From Psychrobacter sp. APC 3281 (lineage in GTDB: Bacteria > Pseudomonadota > Gammaproteobacteria > Pseudomonadales > Moraxellaceae): 64,000 bases of DNA. Both the position numbers and the translations under genes were made by a program. Position 1 is the stretch's first letter. Each line of letters opens with the position of its first letter. Below the pieces are notes generated by a model. That model made no database searches, was not told where the DNA came from, and worked only from the letters and a program-made list of their open reading frames with translations. Positions 46,861 through 56,302 of this stretch are shown here, piece by piece. The stretch spans positions 1-64,000 of the forward strand of contig NZ_JASDCS010000007.1 in the NCBI RefSeq assembly GCF_030407815.1, in the 5' to 3' direction.

Positions 46861-48273
46861 ATGTCTAATTCAAAAAATTTATCTATCAATACTTTGCTTA
46901 ATAAAGCATTGATGACATTGCACTTAGCGTCAAAAGAACACCTAGCGTCAAAAGAGCCATCGAACCAAGATGCACAAACGTATGCCTCATTAGAAAAACG
47001 TCTGAGCGTTAAAGAGAAACTACTCGCTTATAATCCTGTGGCAAACTACCAGCCGCACACTTTGCATTACGCAATGAAAAGTCTGGGCTACTTACCAGAC
47101 CCTATTTTAGAAGGGGTGATTGGTTACCTTAAAGGCCCTAATTCAAAACAATACCTGCATGCAAACGCTCACCTGCGCCTTATCCTTGCAGTAAATAGCT
47201 ACCTCAAAACACCGTTAGAACTAACTCCAATGTCGGAATTGCGTGAGAGGTTTACTGCTGATGCGGTAGCCATGCAATCACCTAGAGTATGGCAACAAGC
47301 CAGTACTACTATGCTAAGTACCATTAAACCTTTCACTAAAAAAAATGATTCACCCGTTAGTTGGAAAGATGAAACGATTGCCAATGCAGATGATGGCGAC
47401 ATGACTGTCCGTTGTTATAAAGCAGGCGGCAAAAAATCTGGTTTTAGAAGAAAACGTATCCATAATCCTGATGAAACAGTCATGCTGTTCTTTCATGGTG
47501 GCGGGTTCTGCATTGGTGATGTCGATACACATCATGAGTTCTGTCATGCGGTATGTGAGCAGACTGGCTGGTCTGTGGTTAGTGTAGATTATCGCTTAGC
47601 ACCTGAATGCCCTGCTCCAGCAGCATTGAAAGACTGTATCGCCGCGTATGCTTGGTTAGTTGAACATTGTCACACATTGGGCGCGTTACCTTCTCGTATC
47701 GTCTTGGCAGGTGATAGCGCAGGTGGTGGTCTATCAACTTTGATTGCGCAGCAGCTGACCGCACCGAGCAAAAGCGCATGGGCAGACCTAGGGATAGATG
47801 GTCATAAAATGTTTAATCTATTAGAAAAACTACCCGAACCTCTAGCGCAAATGCCTTTGTATCCAGTCACTGATATTGAAACAGATTATCCTAGTTGGGA
47901 GTTATATGGTGAGGGTCTACTATTAGATCATGCTGATGTAGCAGTATTTGATGCTGCTTGTTTGGAGAATAGTCCACTGCCTCGCCTACATATACTGAAC
48001 TCGCCTATGCTGGGTGATAATAGTAAAGTTTGCCCAACTTATATTGTAGCTTCTGAGCTCGATGTATTACGTGACGAGGCATTTGCTTATGCAAAGCAGT
48101 TGAAAGGTTACGGCGTTGCTGTAGAGACCTATACTGTGCTTGGTGCACCGCATGGCTTTATTCATTTTATGAGTGTTCATCAAGGTCTTGGACAAGAGAC
48201 AAACAATATCATTCGTGGGTTTAGCAGCTTTGTACGTGAAATCATCAGTACACAATCCCAGTTAGCTGCATAG
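46861..48273 (+). CDS. Alpha/beta hydrolase, hormone-sensitive-lipase family
   Basis: 470 residues from the ATG with GAGAG five bases before. HSL (family IV) esterase motifs: oxyanion-hole HGGGF in MLFFHGGGFCIGD, YRLAPE, nucleophile GDSAGGG, and the Asp/His pair in ASELDVLRDEA and APHGFIHF. It has no signal peptide and probably hydrolyses short-chain esters. The N-terminal cap of about 200 residues is unusually long, and residues near 25-36 carry a duplicated LASKE unit. Confidence 0.88.
   Translation: MSNSKNLSINTLLNKALMTLHLASKEHLASKEPSNQDAQTYASLEKRLSVKEKLLAYNPVANYQPHTLHYAMKSLGYLPDPILEGVIGYLKGPNSKQYLHANAHLRLILAVNSYLKTPLELTPMSELRERFTADAVAMQSPRVWQQASTTMLSTIKPFTKKNDSPVSWKDETIANADDGDMTVRCYKAGGKKSGFRRKRIHNPDETVMLFFHGGGFCIGDVDTHHEFCHAVCEQTGWSVVSVDYRLAPECPAPAALKDCIAAYAWLVEHCHTLGALPSRIVLAGDSAGGGLSTLIAQQLTAPSKSAWADLGIDGHKMFNLLEKLPEPLAQMPLYPVTDIETDYPSWELYGEGLLLDHADVAVFDAACLENSPLPRLHILNSPMLGDNSKVCPTYIVASELDVLRDEAFAYAKQLKGYGVAVETYTVLGAPHGFIHFMSVHQGLGQETNNIIRGFSSFVREIISTQSQLAA
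46924..46959 (+). repeat. 18-bp tandem duplication inside the esterase gene
   Basis: TTAGCGTCAAAAGAACAC is followed directly by CTAGCGTCAAAAGAGCCA, encoding LASKEH then LASKEP. In-frame duplication in the N-terminal extension. Confidence 0.75.
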
Positions 48274-48317
48274 ACCGTTAGTTATTTAGTTAGCCAATTA
48301 TTGATTTGTATAACTAA

Positions 48318-49451
48318 CTAATTTGTATCGCCAGATAGCGTAATCAACCAAATCTCTGAGCGCGATCCCAATCGAAAGGGAATGCCCCAAAAACCATAAC
48401 CAGAGGACACGAAGAAGTGTCCTTTACCAATCTGCTCATAGCCATAGCCTAATCTATTAATAGCATTGACGATGAAATTAGCGGGAAATACTTGACCGTT
48501 ATGAGTATGTCCTGAGACTTGTAAATCTATAGGTAATTGACTGTGATTATCTATATCACTTGGTCTATGGTCTAACAATATCACTGGTTGCGACGTATCT
48601 ACTTGCGCAAGCAGATCGGTAGTTGCTACACGCTGACGTTTATGATTATCAAAACGTCCAACTAACCATACTGGTTGACCCTCGTGCTCGATACAGAGCA
48701 CCTCATCGTTTAACAATTGTATACCTGCATTTTGCAGCGCTTCGCTAATAGGTCGCTCATGACCATATAAGTCATGATTACCCAATGTCGCATAGACACC
48801 ACGTGGCAGACTACGGCACAATTCTGCTAGGTTTTGCTCCATATGATATTCATTAAAGGCATCTGTATTGTCATCCATAATATCCCCTGGCACCAGCAGC
48901 ATATCTGCGCCAGAGCGAATCATAAGTTCATGCAATCTATCTATGGCTTTTACACCAAATAATCGCCCTATATGCAAGTCACTAGCGACTGCAATGCGTA
49001 GCGGCTTGGTTAAAGGCTTATCTATCTTAATAGACAACTTGCGTATGACAGGCGCATAGGCACTATATAACGAATAAATAAATAGTCCTATAAATAGGAA
49101 TAGCGCTAGTATTCTTAGCCCTATAGTCATCTCATTCGATTGGTGCAACGTACTGCCTGACAAAGCAATGACCAGCAGATACCCTCCATAGAGTAGACTA
49201 ATTGCCAACGCCGTCAGTATCATAAAATGCATGACTAGCATCCACCCACTAATCCAACGATAACTGTTAGCAAATGCTCTTTTTACGCTCAATACTAATA
49301 GGCCATTAGTAATAATGAATACACTGGCCCATATCATTGTCTGTAATGTTGGCATTATCCAAGGCTGGAGCCACCACTGTATGCTCAATACTGTACCTAA
49401 GCTAAATAACTGCAATAACAGAAAGATGGTGAAGAAAAATGCGTAACGCAT
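48318..49451 (-). CDS. Membrane-anchored metallophosphoesterase (YkuE/YaeI type)
   Basis: 377 residues. Four hydrophobic helices in the first ~140 residues anchor a calcineurin-like phosphoesterase domain. Metal ligands are visible in ASDLHIGRL, VPGDIMDDN, TLGNHDLYG, LDHRP and VSGHTHNGQ. Relatives hydrolyse lipid-linked pyrophosphates such as UDP-diacylglucosamine or act on other phospholipids; the substrate is not clear. It converges with the esterase gene. Confidence 0.85.
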   Translation of the reverse strand: MRYAFFFTIFLLLQLFSLGTVLSIQWWLQPWIMPTLQTMIWASVFIITNGLLVLSVKRAFANSYRWISGWMLVMHFMILTALAISLLYGGYLLVIALSGSTLHQSNEMTIGLRILALFLFIGLFIYSLYSAYAPVIRKLSIKIDKPLTKPLRIAVASDLHIGRLFGVKAIDRLHELMIRSGADMLLVPGDIMDDNTDAFNEYHMEQNLAELCRSLPRGVYATLGNHDLYGHERPISEALQNAGIQLLNDEVLCIEHEGQPVWLVGRFDNHKRQRVATTDLLAQVDTSQPVILLDHRPSDIDNHSQLPIDLQVSGHTHNGQVFPANFIVNAINRLGYGYEQIGKGHFFVSSGYGFWGIPFRLGSRSEIWLITLSGDTN

Positions 49452-49509
49452 GGACTACCCTTAGACATAACTACGGTTCAGTAATTGATTATCAGAAGAT
49501 AGTTTGTGA

Positions 49510-49525
49510 TGTTTCACATGAAACA
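49510..49525. other. parS-like site 1
   Basis: TGTTTCACATGAAACA matches the bacterial parS consensus TGTTTCACGTGAAACA at 15 of 16 positions. Intergenic, between the metallophosphoesterase and YfcH-like genes. Confidence 0.65.
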
Positions 49526-49537
49526 ACTGCTATATAA

Positions 49538-50548
49538 CTATTTCTGATTTTCTAATGCTTGCTGGAGTGTCGAGTGTTTGAACGAATAACCTGCATCCAA
49601 TAGCGCTTGTGGCAGCACCTTTTGACCATCAATAAGTAAGGTCGACATTTCTCCAAACATCAGCTTAAGCAAAAACTCTGGTAAAGTAAAAAACGTAGGG
49701 CGATGCAGCCATGAGCCAAGTGCTTTGGTAAAAGTATGATTGGTCACAGGATTCGGAGCGGTAAGGTTATATACGACTGCATTTCTATTATTTTCGGTAC
49801 CGCTTGCAGATTTGATAGTGCTGTCACTAATAGGTGTATTATCTTGGGCTAAGCTATTGGGGTAATTGACATCTGATTCGTTAGTAAATTTAAGCTGCTG
49901 CTCGATAATAAAGATGACCGCATTGACCCAATCTTCACGGCTGATCCAGCTCATGACTTGCTGTCCATCACCCAATTGCCCTCCGACACCAAATTTAAAT
50001 GGTAGCAACAATTTAGCCACCATACCGCCCTCAGGGTGAATGACCACACCTGTTCTGACAATAGCTACAGGAACATCATGATCGGTCGCTTTAAGCGCTA
50101 GTTGTTCCCATTCATCACATAATGTATGAGCAAAATCCGTCTCATAATCGCTGTTTTCAGTCAGTGGCTTATCGCCTTGTGTACCATACCAGCCGATTGC
50201 TGAGCCGCTCACCAGTAACTTGGGTTTTGTGCTAACTCGTGCGATAAAATCCAGTATCGACTGAGTAGGTTTGATACGGCTCGCCATCAACTCTTCTTTG
50301 CGCTCATCGCTCCAACGAGAGTCAGCAATCCCAGCACCTGCTAAATTCAGTATGACATCAAAGCTCATATCAGACATCGCAAGCTCGTCATAAGTCATCA
50401 TATTGATATCATCGGGATGTGGTTGACCACTATTACGAGTTAGCCAAGTAATCGTTACGTCGTTATTTTGCGCGCGAGACCGTGCCACTAGCTCTCGACT
50501 AAAAGCACTTCCCAAAAACCCTGAACCGCCACTAATCAAAACATTCAT
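49538..50548 (-). CDS. yfcH: TIGR01777-family epimerase-like protein (YfcH)
   Basis: Extended SDR protein of 336 residues. N-terminal Rossmann loop ISGGSGFLGSAF, then NLAGAGIADSRWSDERKEEL and SGSAIGWYGTQGD, the TIGR01777 signature. The C-terminal DUF1731 motif is PEFLLKLMFGEMSTLLIDGQ with KVLPQALLDAGYSFKH. An unusual Ser/Asn-rich insertion lies around 220-245. Enzymatic role unknown in the family. Confidence 0.88.
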   Translation of the reverse strand: MNVLISGGSGFLGSAFSRELVARSRAQNNDVTITWLTRNSGQPHPDDINMMTYDELAMSDMSFDVILNLAGAGIADSRWSDERKEELMASRIKPTQSILDFIARVSTKPKLLVSGSAIGWYGTQGDKPLTENSDYETDFAHTLCDEWEQLALKATDHDVPVAIVRTGVVIHPEGGMVAKLLLPFKFGVGGQLGDGQQVMSWISREDWVNAVIFIIEQQLKFTNESDVNYPNSLAQDNTPISDSTIKSASGTENNRNAVVYNLTAPNPVTNHTFTKALGSWLHRPTFFTLPEFLLKLMFGEMSTLLIDGQKVLPQALLDAGYSFKHSTLQQALENQK

Positions 50549-50838
50549 ACCCTACTCCCTATATGCCTCAAATATCATCACTATGACTTATCGTTGAGTT
50601 ACTTATTGCTGAAGTACTTATCGTTCAATAAAAACTAGACTGTCATAACCATCGTCTACTTTTTTGTGGTTTTTATCAAAACGACTTTTACATGCTTTTG
50701 GTAAAGGAAGGTAGAAAAATAGGCAAGCTAGCAGATGGTTAATTTATAAACGCTCACATAAACAAGGCATAGCGACACCTATCACTTTGCATTGCAAGCA
50801 ATCGCATCTGAGAAATTTAAGAGTTTTTATAGAGAGCG

Positions 50839-51468
50839 CTATCGAACGACGAAACCTGTCGTTGCATCACGAATCTTGCTAGGTAAGGTATAACCCAACG
50901 TATCGCCCTGCAAATAACCAATTTGCTCATCAAAATAAGCATAGGCGGCCTCAAAAGTGCTAGCAGGTATTTGACCTGATGGGTTGCAGCTTGTAGAAAC
51001 CAATAGCCCAAATGGGTTCTCTTCACTGACCATCTGCTGGCAAAGCTGACGAACTGTAGGATGCGAGATAACTCGAACTGCAATAGTCTGATGCTGACCG
51101 GTAATCCAAGTAGGTACAGTGTTCGCAAGCGGCTGAGGAATCGGTAATAACCAAGTGTGTGCTTGACGATTATGCTGTTCGTCTCCGCTATCGTCTGTCT
51201 GCCAACTATCAATAACCTGCTTGCGCTGAACATCATCTAAAGAGGCTAGCAAAGGAGCTAAGCGAGACACACTATCAGTAACGACTATCATGCCTTTGGC
51301 TTGTGGACGTTGTTTGATATCCAAAATACGCTGAACAGCTGCTTGGTCATAAGGGTCGCAACCAATACCCCAAACGCTTTCTGTAGGATACGCGAGCAGT
51401 TGCCCTTCTTTTAGCCACTTAGCAGCTTGGATAGCAGAATTAGTAATAAGAGGTATAGGTTGGCTCAT
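50839..51468 (-). CDS. tsaC: Threonylcarbamoyl-AMP synthase TsaC
   Basis: YrdC/Sua5-domain protein of 209 residues that makes threonylcarbamoyl-AMP for the t6A37 tRNA modification. Characteristic segments: LAYPTESVWGIGCDP near the N-terminus, RPQAKGMIVV, and SVS-type loop VSTSCNPSGQ. Monodomain (TsaC) rather than the longer Sua5. The minus-strand order is dprA then tsaC with a 117-base gap. Confidence 0.93.
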   Translation of the reverse strand: MSQPIPLITNSAIQAAKWLKEGQLLAYPTESVWGIGCDPYDQAAVQRILDIKQRPQAKGMIVVTDSVSRLAPLLASLDDVQRKQVIDSWQTDDSGDEQHNRQAHTWLLPIPQPLANTVPTWITGQHQTIAVRVISHPTVRQLCQQMVSEENPFGLLVSTSCNPSGQIPASTFEAAYAYFDEQIGYLQGDTLGYTLPSKIRDATTGFVVR

Positions 51469-51585
51469 GACTTAAATGGTTCGTAGAAGTAAATTCTAAT
51501 AATACCACAAGAGGGATATTGTCTAGGAGAGTCTATAACTAAGGGCTATCTATACCAGTGTCCAATAAGGGATATTTACGATACT

Positions 51586-52857
51586 TTAAACGCGTAAATA
51601 TCGTCCACCTTGTTCGCTGATAAGACCCATTAGTTCAAGCTCCATTAGCTGACCAATCAACTGCGGCGGTGCAAGCTTGGTTGCACTAATAAGCGCATCT
51701 AAATCCTGCCCATGCCAGTCAAGCTGCTCATAAATTGCAGCTAAATGCTCAGGCACAACGACTGTGCTGCGCGCAGGCTTTATCTCAGAGGATGGTTGCT
51801 GGCTAGTAGATTTGATTGAGTTTTTCTTTATCTCAAACGCGTCAGAAGTCTGAGTGATATTCGAGTGATTGCTATTAGAGCGATTGCTATTAGAATTGGT
51901 AGCGTTCGCTGTTCTATAAGCGTCTTTATCATAATCAAGCTGACCGTTGACGTCTTCTAGTACTTGCTGAGGATGATAAATCAAGGTCGCTCCTTCACGT
52001 ATCAAATGATGGCAACCCTCTGCGTTACTATTATCAATATGACTAGGAATAGCAAAGACCTGTTTACCTTGTTCAGACGTGAGACGTGCTGTGATAAGCG
52101 AGCCGCTTTTGATTGTCGCTTCCGTTACGATGGTCGCGAGACTCAGCCCAGCTACCAAACGATTGCGACGCGGAAAAGTATGTTTATGCGGCTGAGTGTG
52201 TGGTAATAGCTCACTAATAATGCAGCCACCTTGCTCAATAATTTGAGTAAATAACTGATCTCGATGATTGGGATAGTTCACATCGATCCCCGTACCCATT
52301 ACACCAACCGTCCGTCCCTGGTAGTCGGAGTCTGTCTGTGCTAGCGCGCCTAAATGTGCGCGTTTATCTACGCCTATAGCTAGGCCGCTAGTAACGATAT
52401 ACCCTGCTTGCGCTAAATACTGCGCCATATCAAACGTGATTTTTTGCGCATGCGCGGTGGGTTTTCGGCTACCTACTATAGCGATTTGTGCTTGATGCAG
52501 GCGTGCGCTATTCCCACGATAAAATAATAATGGCGGCGGGTCGTAGATTTGTGAGAGTTGGGCAGGATAATCGGCGTCATCAGCGAATAGTAAACCATAA
52601 CGCCCATCTATCAATGCTTGCTGAATCTTATCGATATTGGCGAGTGTTTGCTCTGGCTGTTCATGACGTTTGAGATGGGTGTGGTGAATACCGAGCTGCT
52701 TCCATGCCTCTACTTTGGCTTGCCAAGCAAGCTGCGGATAACCGAAAGAAGTGATCAATTTGTGATAAGCAGATAACGACGCATTCACCTCGTACCACAG
52801 CGCTAGGATAGCGCGCTGATCGTCGGATAAAGAAGAGGTGACTGCCGTCATTGTCAT
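51586..52857 (-). CDS. dprA: DNA processing protein DprA
   Basis: Binds incoming single-stranded DNA and loads RecA in natural transformation. The Rossmann-like domain holds IVGSRKPTAHAQ, SGLAIGVDKRAHLGAL, GTGIDVNYPNHRDQ, SELLPHTQPHKHTFPRRNR and ATIKSGSLITARLTSEQGK. An N-terminal SAM-like region and a C-terminal winged helix (ISATKLAPPQLIGQLMELEL) complete 423 residues. A Ser/Asn-rich linker (about 315-335) is encoded by repetitive DNA. With comM this hints at a competence capability. Confidence 0.95.
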   Translation of the reverse strand: MTMTAVTSSLSDDQRAILALWYEVNASLSAYHKLITSFGYPQLAWQAKVEAWKQLGIHHTHLKRHEQPEQTLANIDKIQQALIDGRYGLLFADDADYPAQLSQIYDPPPLLFYRGNSARLHQAQIAIVGSRKPTAHAQKITFDMAQYLAQAGYIVTSGLAIGVDKRAHLGALAQTDSDYQGRTVGVMGTGIDVNYPNHRDQLFTQIIEQGGCIISELLPHTQPHKHTFPRRNRLVAGLSLATIVTEATIKSGSLITARLTSEQGKQVFAIPSHIDNSNAEGCHHLIREGATLIYHPQQVLEDVNGQLDYDKDAYRTANATNSNSNRSNSNHSNITQTSDAFEIKKNSIKSTSQQPSSEIKPARSTVVVPEHLAAIYEQLDWHGQDLDALISATKLAPPQLIGQLMELELMGLISEQGGRYLRV

Positions 52858-52926
52858 CTGTCTCGTATAGGCAAGCTTAGATTAGTATTTAGTTTAATAT
52901 ATTGCTTAATAAAGCCTTATAGCTAT

Positions 52927-54024
52927 TTATAAATAAGGGGGTGGTAACAACTGATCGCCAATATTAAGTGGTAGCTCAGAGTCTAGTACATAAGCATAAC
53001 TGATGTGATCAAAGGTACTAAAAACCATCACCATACCGCTAGGCTCGTTTGGTAGACGGACTGGTGTATCATTATCTTTAGTATCACGTACCAAAGGCCC
53101 TTTTTGATAAACCGTCAGCACATCACCCGGCTTAGCACCTTGTAAGCTACCTAAATTGATGGCGACCACACTACCCTTCGCAGCCGAGCTGATAGAGTCC
53201 ATCACACGTACGATCATACCACCGCGACTGACACTTGCAGGCGTTGGATAAAAGACAGGAGGAATAGCGTTGTCTAACTCTACAAAGACGCGATCCCCTT
53301 CACGCACTTCTTTGCCATAGCTATCGATAAGCTGCAAGCTAGTCACACCATTACTTTCTGTAGAAGTAACAAGACCAGTCGCTACCTGCGTAACTTCTAA
53401 ACCGATCACTTCTTGAGTTTTGGGATCTACATATAGCTCACCTTCACGGTATACACCGTAACGCTGGCCTACGATAAGCGGTACGCCTTTAGCATAGACT
53501 TTATCACCGCGCGCAGTAATTAAGTTACGGTTTTTAGAAGCTAAAATATAAGGTGTGGTATTAAAGTCTTGAGGATTCACGATAAGCGTTTTATCAAGCC
53601 AATGCTGAATAGCTGACCACGGAATAGGAGGAATGCTATTGGCCGTCGAGGTAATCGCGACCGTACTCGTACTGACACTTCCAGTAAGCTGCTTTTCAAC
53701 GCCAGCACAGCCTTCACCAGTATCAACGCCAATCAGTGTTTTTCCTTGAATTACACAAAGAATGAGAACGTCATTGGGATAGATAAGGTTTGGATTTTTG
53801 ATTTGCTTATTGGTGGCCCAAATTTCTTTCCAGCGCCAAGGACTGTCTAGATAGCGACCTGAGATATCCCATAAGGTATCGCCTTTTTTAACGATATAAC
53901 GATTGGGCGCATCAGCTTTGATAGTTGGCGGCGGATTGTTAGCTTGAGCCGTGCTCATCAACATGGCACTACTAAACGTCGTCATTAACAGTGCTTTTGC
54001 TATCTTTTTTAAGCTCATCTTCAT
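52927..54024 (-). CDS. LysM-domain secreted protein
   Basis: About 365 residues from MKMSLKKIAKALL, a signal peptide cleaved near AQA. A LysM domain (YIVKKGDTLWDISGRYLDSP, about 42-90) binds peptidoglycan. The rest has no recognised domain, apart from a family C-terminal region often found in LysM proteins next to dprA. It is likely the periplasmic cell-wall protein encoded upstream of dprA in Moraxellaceae. The start could be one or two codons downstream or eight upstream. Confidence 0.88.
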   Translation of the reverse strand: MKMSLKKIAKALLMTTFSSAMLMSTAQANNPPPTIKADAPNRYIVKKGDTLWDISGRYLDSPWRWKEIWATNKQIKNPNLIYPNDVLILCVIQGKTLIGVDTGEGCAGVEKQLTGSVSTSTVAITSTANSIPPIPWSAIQHWLDKTLIVNPQDFNTTPYILASKNRNLITARGDKVYAKGVPLIVGQRYGVYREGELYVDPKTQEVIGLEVTQVATGLVTSTESNGVTSLQLIDSYGKEVREGDRVFVELDNAIPPVFYPTPASVSRGGMIVRVMDSISSAAKGSVVAINLGSLQGAKPGDVLTVYQKGPLVRDTKDNDTPVRLPNEPSGMVMVFSTFDHISYAYVLDSELPLNIGDQLLPPPYL

Positions 54025-54349
54025 CGTTATATCCACAATATGTACCACTATGTTCGACGCAAAGAACTGTACTTAATTCATTACTGTAAAAATCTCTTAA
54101 ATTAACAAAAGTTTAATAATATCAGAAACTTATAAGTAAAATTCTCATGGTAATTATAGGGTAACTGTTCAGTGTAATTGGCTAGAATAATTCCTAAAAA
54201 AGCGCCTAGCACGATGATGACTTGCTGACGCTGTTTCTAATATTACAATTATATCTACCATAACACAATCATAAACACTTTATTACAATGGTGTAACTTT
54301 TACGCGGATACTTTTCCTAATTAAGGATAAGACTAAAGACCGTAATTAC
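54025..54349. other. Intergenic region between thrC and the LysM gene
   Basis: AT-rich, no gene seen; no strong terminator or promoter recognised. Confidence 0.35.
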
Positions 54350-55771
54350 CTAAGCAGGATTCGGTGCGACATGTTGGCGGATTTGTTCAGCAACCAGTTC
54401 AGCCTTGTTTTCCAGTACCACTATGTGCTGTGGTAAATCTTCTAACCCTTTGGTATGCGCTGGACGAGCGATATCTATTTGACCTACTGCTTCCACAATA
54501 GTATCCGCAAATTTAACGGGTAATGCCGTCTCTGCACAAACGATGATTTCGCCATCTAGCTGTAGCTCTTTGGCGACTTTAATGCCGTCAGCGGTATGTG
54601 GATCAACCAATTCACTATGCTGTTCATAAAGCGCTTTGATAGTCTGCAAGCGGTCGCTATGAGTAGATTTACCAGCAGCAAAACCGTAACGCGTATTAAC
54701 TGCTTCCATCAAGTCAGACAAGTCAAAGCCTCGACCTGATTTTACGCCATCGAATAGTTCATGAACGCGTGCGCTGTCTTTCTCTAATAGCAGATAAACA
54801 AAACGCTCAAAGTTAGACGCTTTTGAAATATCCATTGACGGGCTTGAAGTGACATAAGTTTTTTCAGTCGGACGTGGCTGATAAGCGCCTTGATTGAAGA
54901 AGTCATTTAAAACGTCGTTTTCATTGGTTGCAACAATCAGACGGTCAATTGGCAGTCCCATTTCACGAGCGATATGACCGGCACAAATATTACCGAAATT
55001 ACCTGATGGTACGCTAAAGCTGACTTTTTCATCGTTGCTCGTCGTGACCGCAAAGTAAGCTTTAAAGTAATAAACAATCTGCGCTAGGATACGACCCCAG
55101 TTGATAGAGTTTACCGTGCCTAGATTATAAGCGGCTTTAAACTCAGCATCTTGCTGTAGCGCTTTAACGATGTCTTGGCAATCATCAAACATACCATCGA
55201 TAGCAATATTATGAATATTATCATCGGTCAAGCTATACATCTGCGCACGCTGGAATTCACTCATTTTGCCATGAGGTGACAGCATAAAGACTTCGATATT
55301 TTCTTTGCCGCGCAATGCATACTCTGCTGCACTACCCGTGTCACCACTGGTTGCACCAATGATCGTAATACGCGCGTCTTTTTTCTTAAGCACATACTCA
55401 AAGGCATTGCCCAAAAACTGCATGGCAACGTCTTTAAATGCCAATGTCGGACCGTTTGATAATCCTAGAATATATAAATTGTCTTCGAGCTTGCGGACAG
55501 GAACAATCTCTTCAGAACCAAACACCTCAGCGGTATAAGTGCGCTCGATAAGATCTTGCAAATCAGCCGTAGGAATATCAGTGGCAAAACACTGCATAAT
55601 CGCCATCGCAAGCTGCGGATAGCTGAGCGTACGCCATTCATCAAGGGTTGCACTATCGATATTTGGATAATGCTCAGGCAACATCAAACCACCGTCTGGG
55701 GCAAGACCCATCAAAAGCACATCACTAAAATCCATCGGCGCTGTCTGACCACGGGTACTGATATATTTCAT
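54350..55771 (-). CDS. thrC: Threonine synthase
   Basis: PLP enzyme converting O-phosphohomoserine to threonine. 473 residues, the long bacterial type. N-terminal MKYISTRGQTAPMDFSDVLL, PLP Lys in PTLAFKDVAMQFLGN, the phosphate-binding IGATSGDTGSAAEYAL, and SVPSGNFGNICAGHIA are diagnostic. It lies downstream of rsmB and a small unknown gene, in a minus-strand operon-like array; hom is not adjacent. Confidence 0.96.
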   Translation of the reverse strand: MKYISTRGQTAPMDFSDVLLMGLAPDGGLMLPEHYPNIDSATLDEWRTLSYPQLAMAIMQCFATDIPTADLQDLIERTYTAEVFGSEEIVPVRKLEDNLYILGLSNGPTLAFKDVAMQFLGNAFEYVLKKKDARITIIGATSGDTGSAAEYALRGKENIEVFMLSPHGKMSEFQRAQMYSLTDDNIHNIAIDGMFDDCQDIVKALQQDAEFKAAYNLGTVNSINWGRILAQIVYYFKAYFAVTTSNDEKVSFSVPSGNFGNICAGHIAREMGLPIDRLIVATNENDVLNDFFNQGAYQPRPTEKTYVTSSPSMDISKASNFERFVYLLLEKDSARVHELFDGVKSGRGFDLSDLMEAVNTRYGFAAGKSTHSDRLQTIKALYEQHSELVDPHTADGIKVAKELQLDGEIIVCAETALPVKFADTIVEAVGQIDIARPAHTKGLEDLPQHIVVLENKAELVAEQIRQHVAPNPA

Positions 55772-55812
55772 TAGATTGTCCTGTCAATTTTTCTAGCTAC
55801 TGAATAGTAAAT

Positions 55813-56298
55813 TTATTTTATTTCTACATCTATCTCGTTTATGTACTCTTCCCACCACTGAATAGCTTCAGCTAGAACGTCTCTACAATCAGTCCCAACA
55901 TAAAATCCATTTTGTAAAGGTATATAAATCCCATCACCCAACGTAAATTTACTAGGAATAGAGTCAGTATCTACAACAAATAAATCAATAGGGGAAGACA
56001 GTAGTCCAAACTCATATTCTTTTAGAATTTTATTCCTTTCATCTTCAATGAACTCAAAGAATATTTTATTAGCTGCTGCTTCTTTGTTTTCTTTAAGACT
56101 TTTCCATTTATTACTGACAGTTATTTTCATTAGTTCAGATTGTAGAGAGTCAACTTTATCTAATATATGTCCAATTGCTCTCGCTAGAGTAATAGCAGCA
56201 ACCCATAGTACTCTAAAACTCTCATAATTCGTTTCATTTTCTAACATTAAGTATGACTGCCGCAAATCACCCAATACTTTTTTAGCTTGAGTAGTCAT
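55813..56298 (-). CDS. Small protein of unknown function in the rsmB-thrC gap
   Basis: 161 residues, soluble, mostly helical N-terminal half. ERNKILKEYEFG (about 92-103) resembles conserved segments in some uncharacterised helical proteins; it is reminiscent of the HEPN fold, but the RX4-6H catalytic motif is absent. It begins four bases after the rsmB stop with AAGAG upstream, and ends 41 bases before thrC. Base composition is more AT-rich than rsmB and thrC. It may be a later insertion into the array. Confidence 0.6.
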   Translation of the reverse strand: MTTQAKKVLGDLRQSYLMLENETNYESFRVLWVAAITLARAIGHILDKVDSLQSELMKITVSNKWKSLKENKEAAANKIFFEFIEDERNKILKEYEFGLLSSPIDLFVVDTDSIPSKFTLGDGIYIPLQNGFYVGTDCRDVLAEAIQWWEEYINEIDVEIK

Positions 56299-56302
56299 TA
56301 CT

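Noticed and set aside
48277..48318. GTTAGTTAT/ATAACTAAC inverted repeat between convergent genes
   Set aside because: AT-rich 9-bp arms with a long loop and no T-run; likely weak and not clearly a terminator.
50817..51236. Minus-strand 139-codon frame overlapping tsaC
   Set aside because: Out-of-frame shadow; tsaC shows all YrdC motifs.
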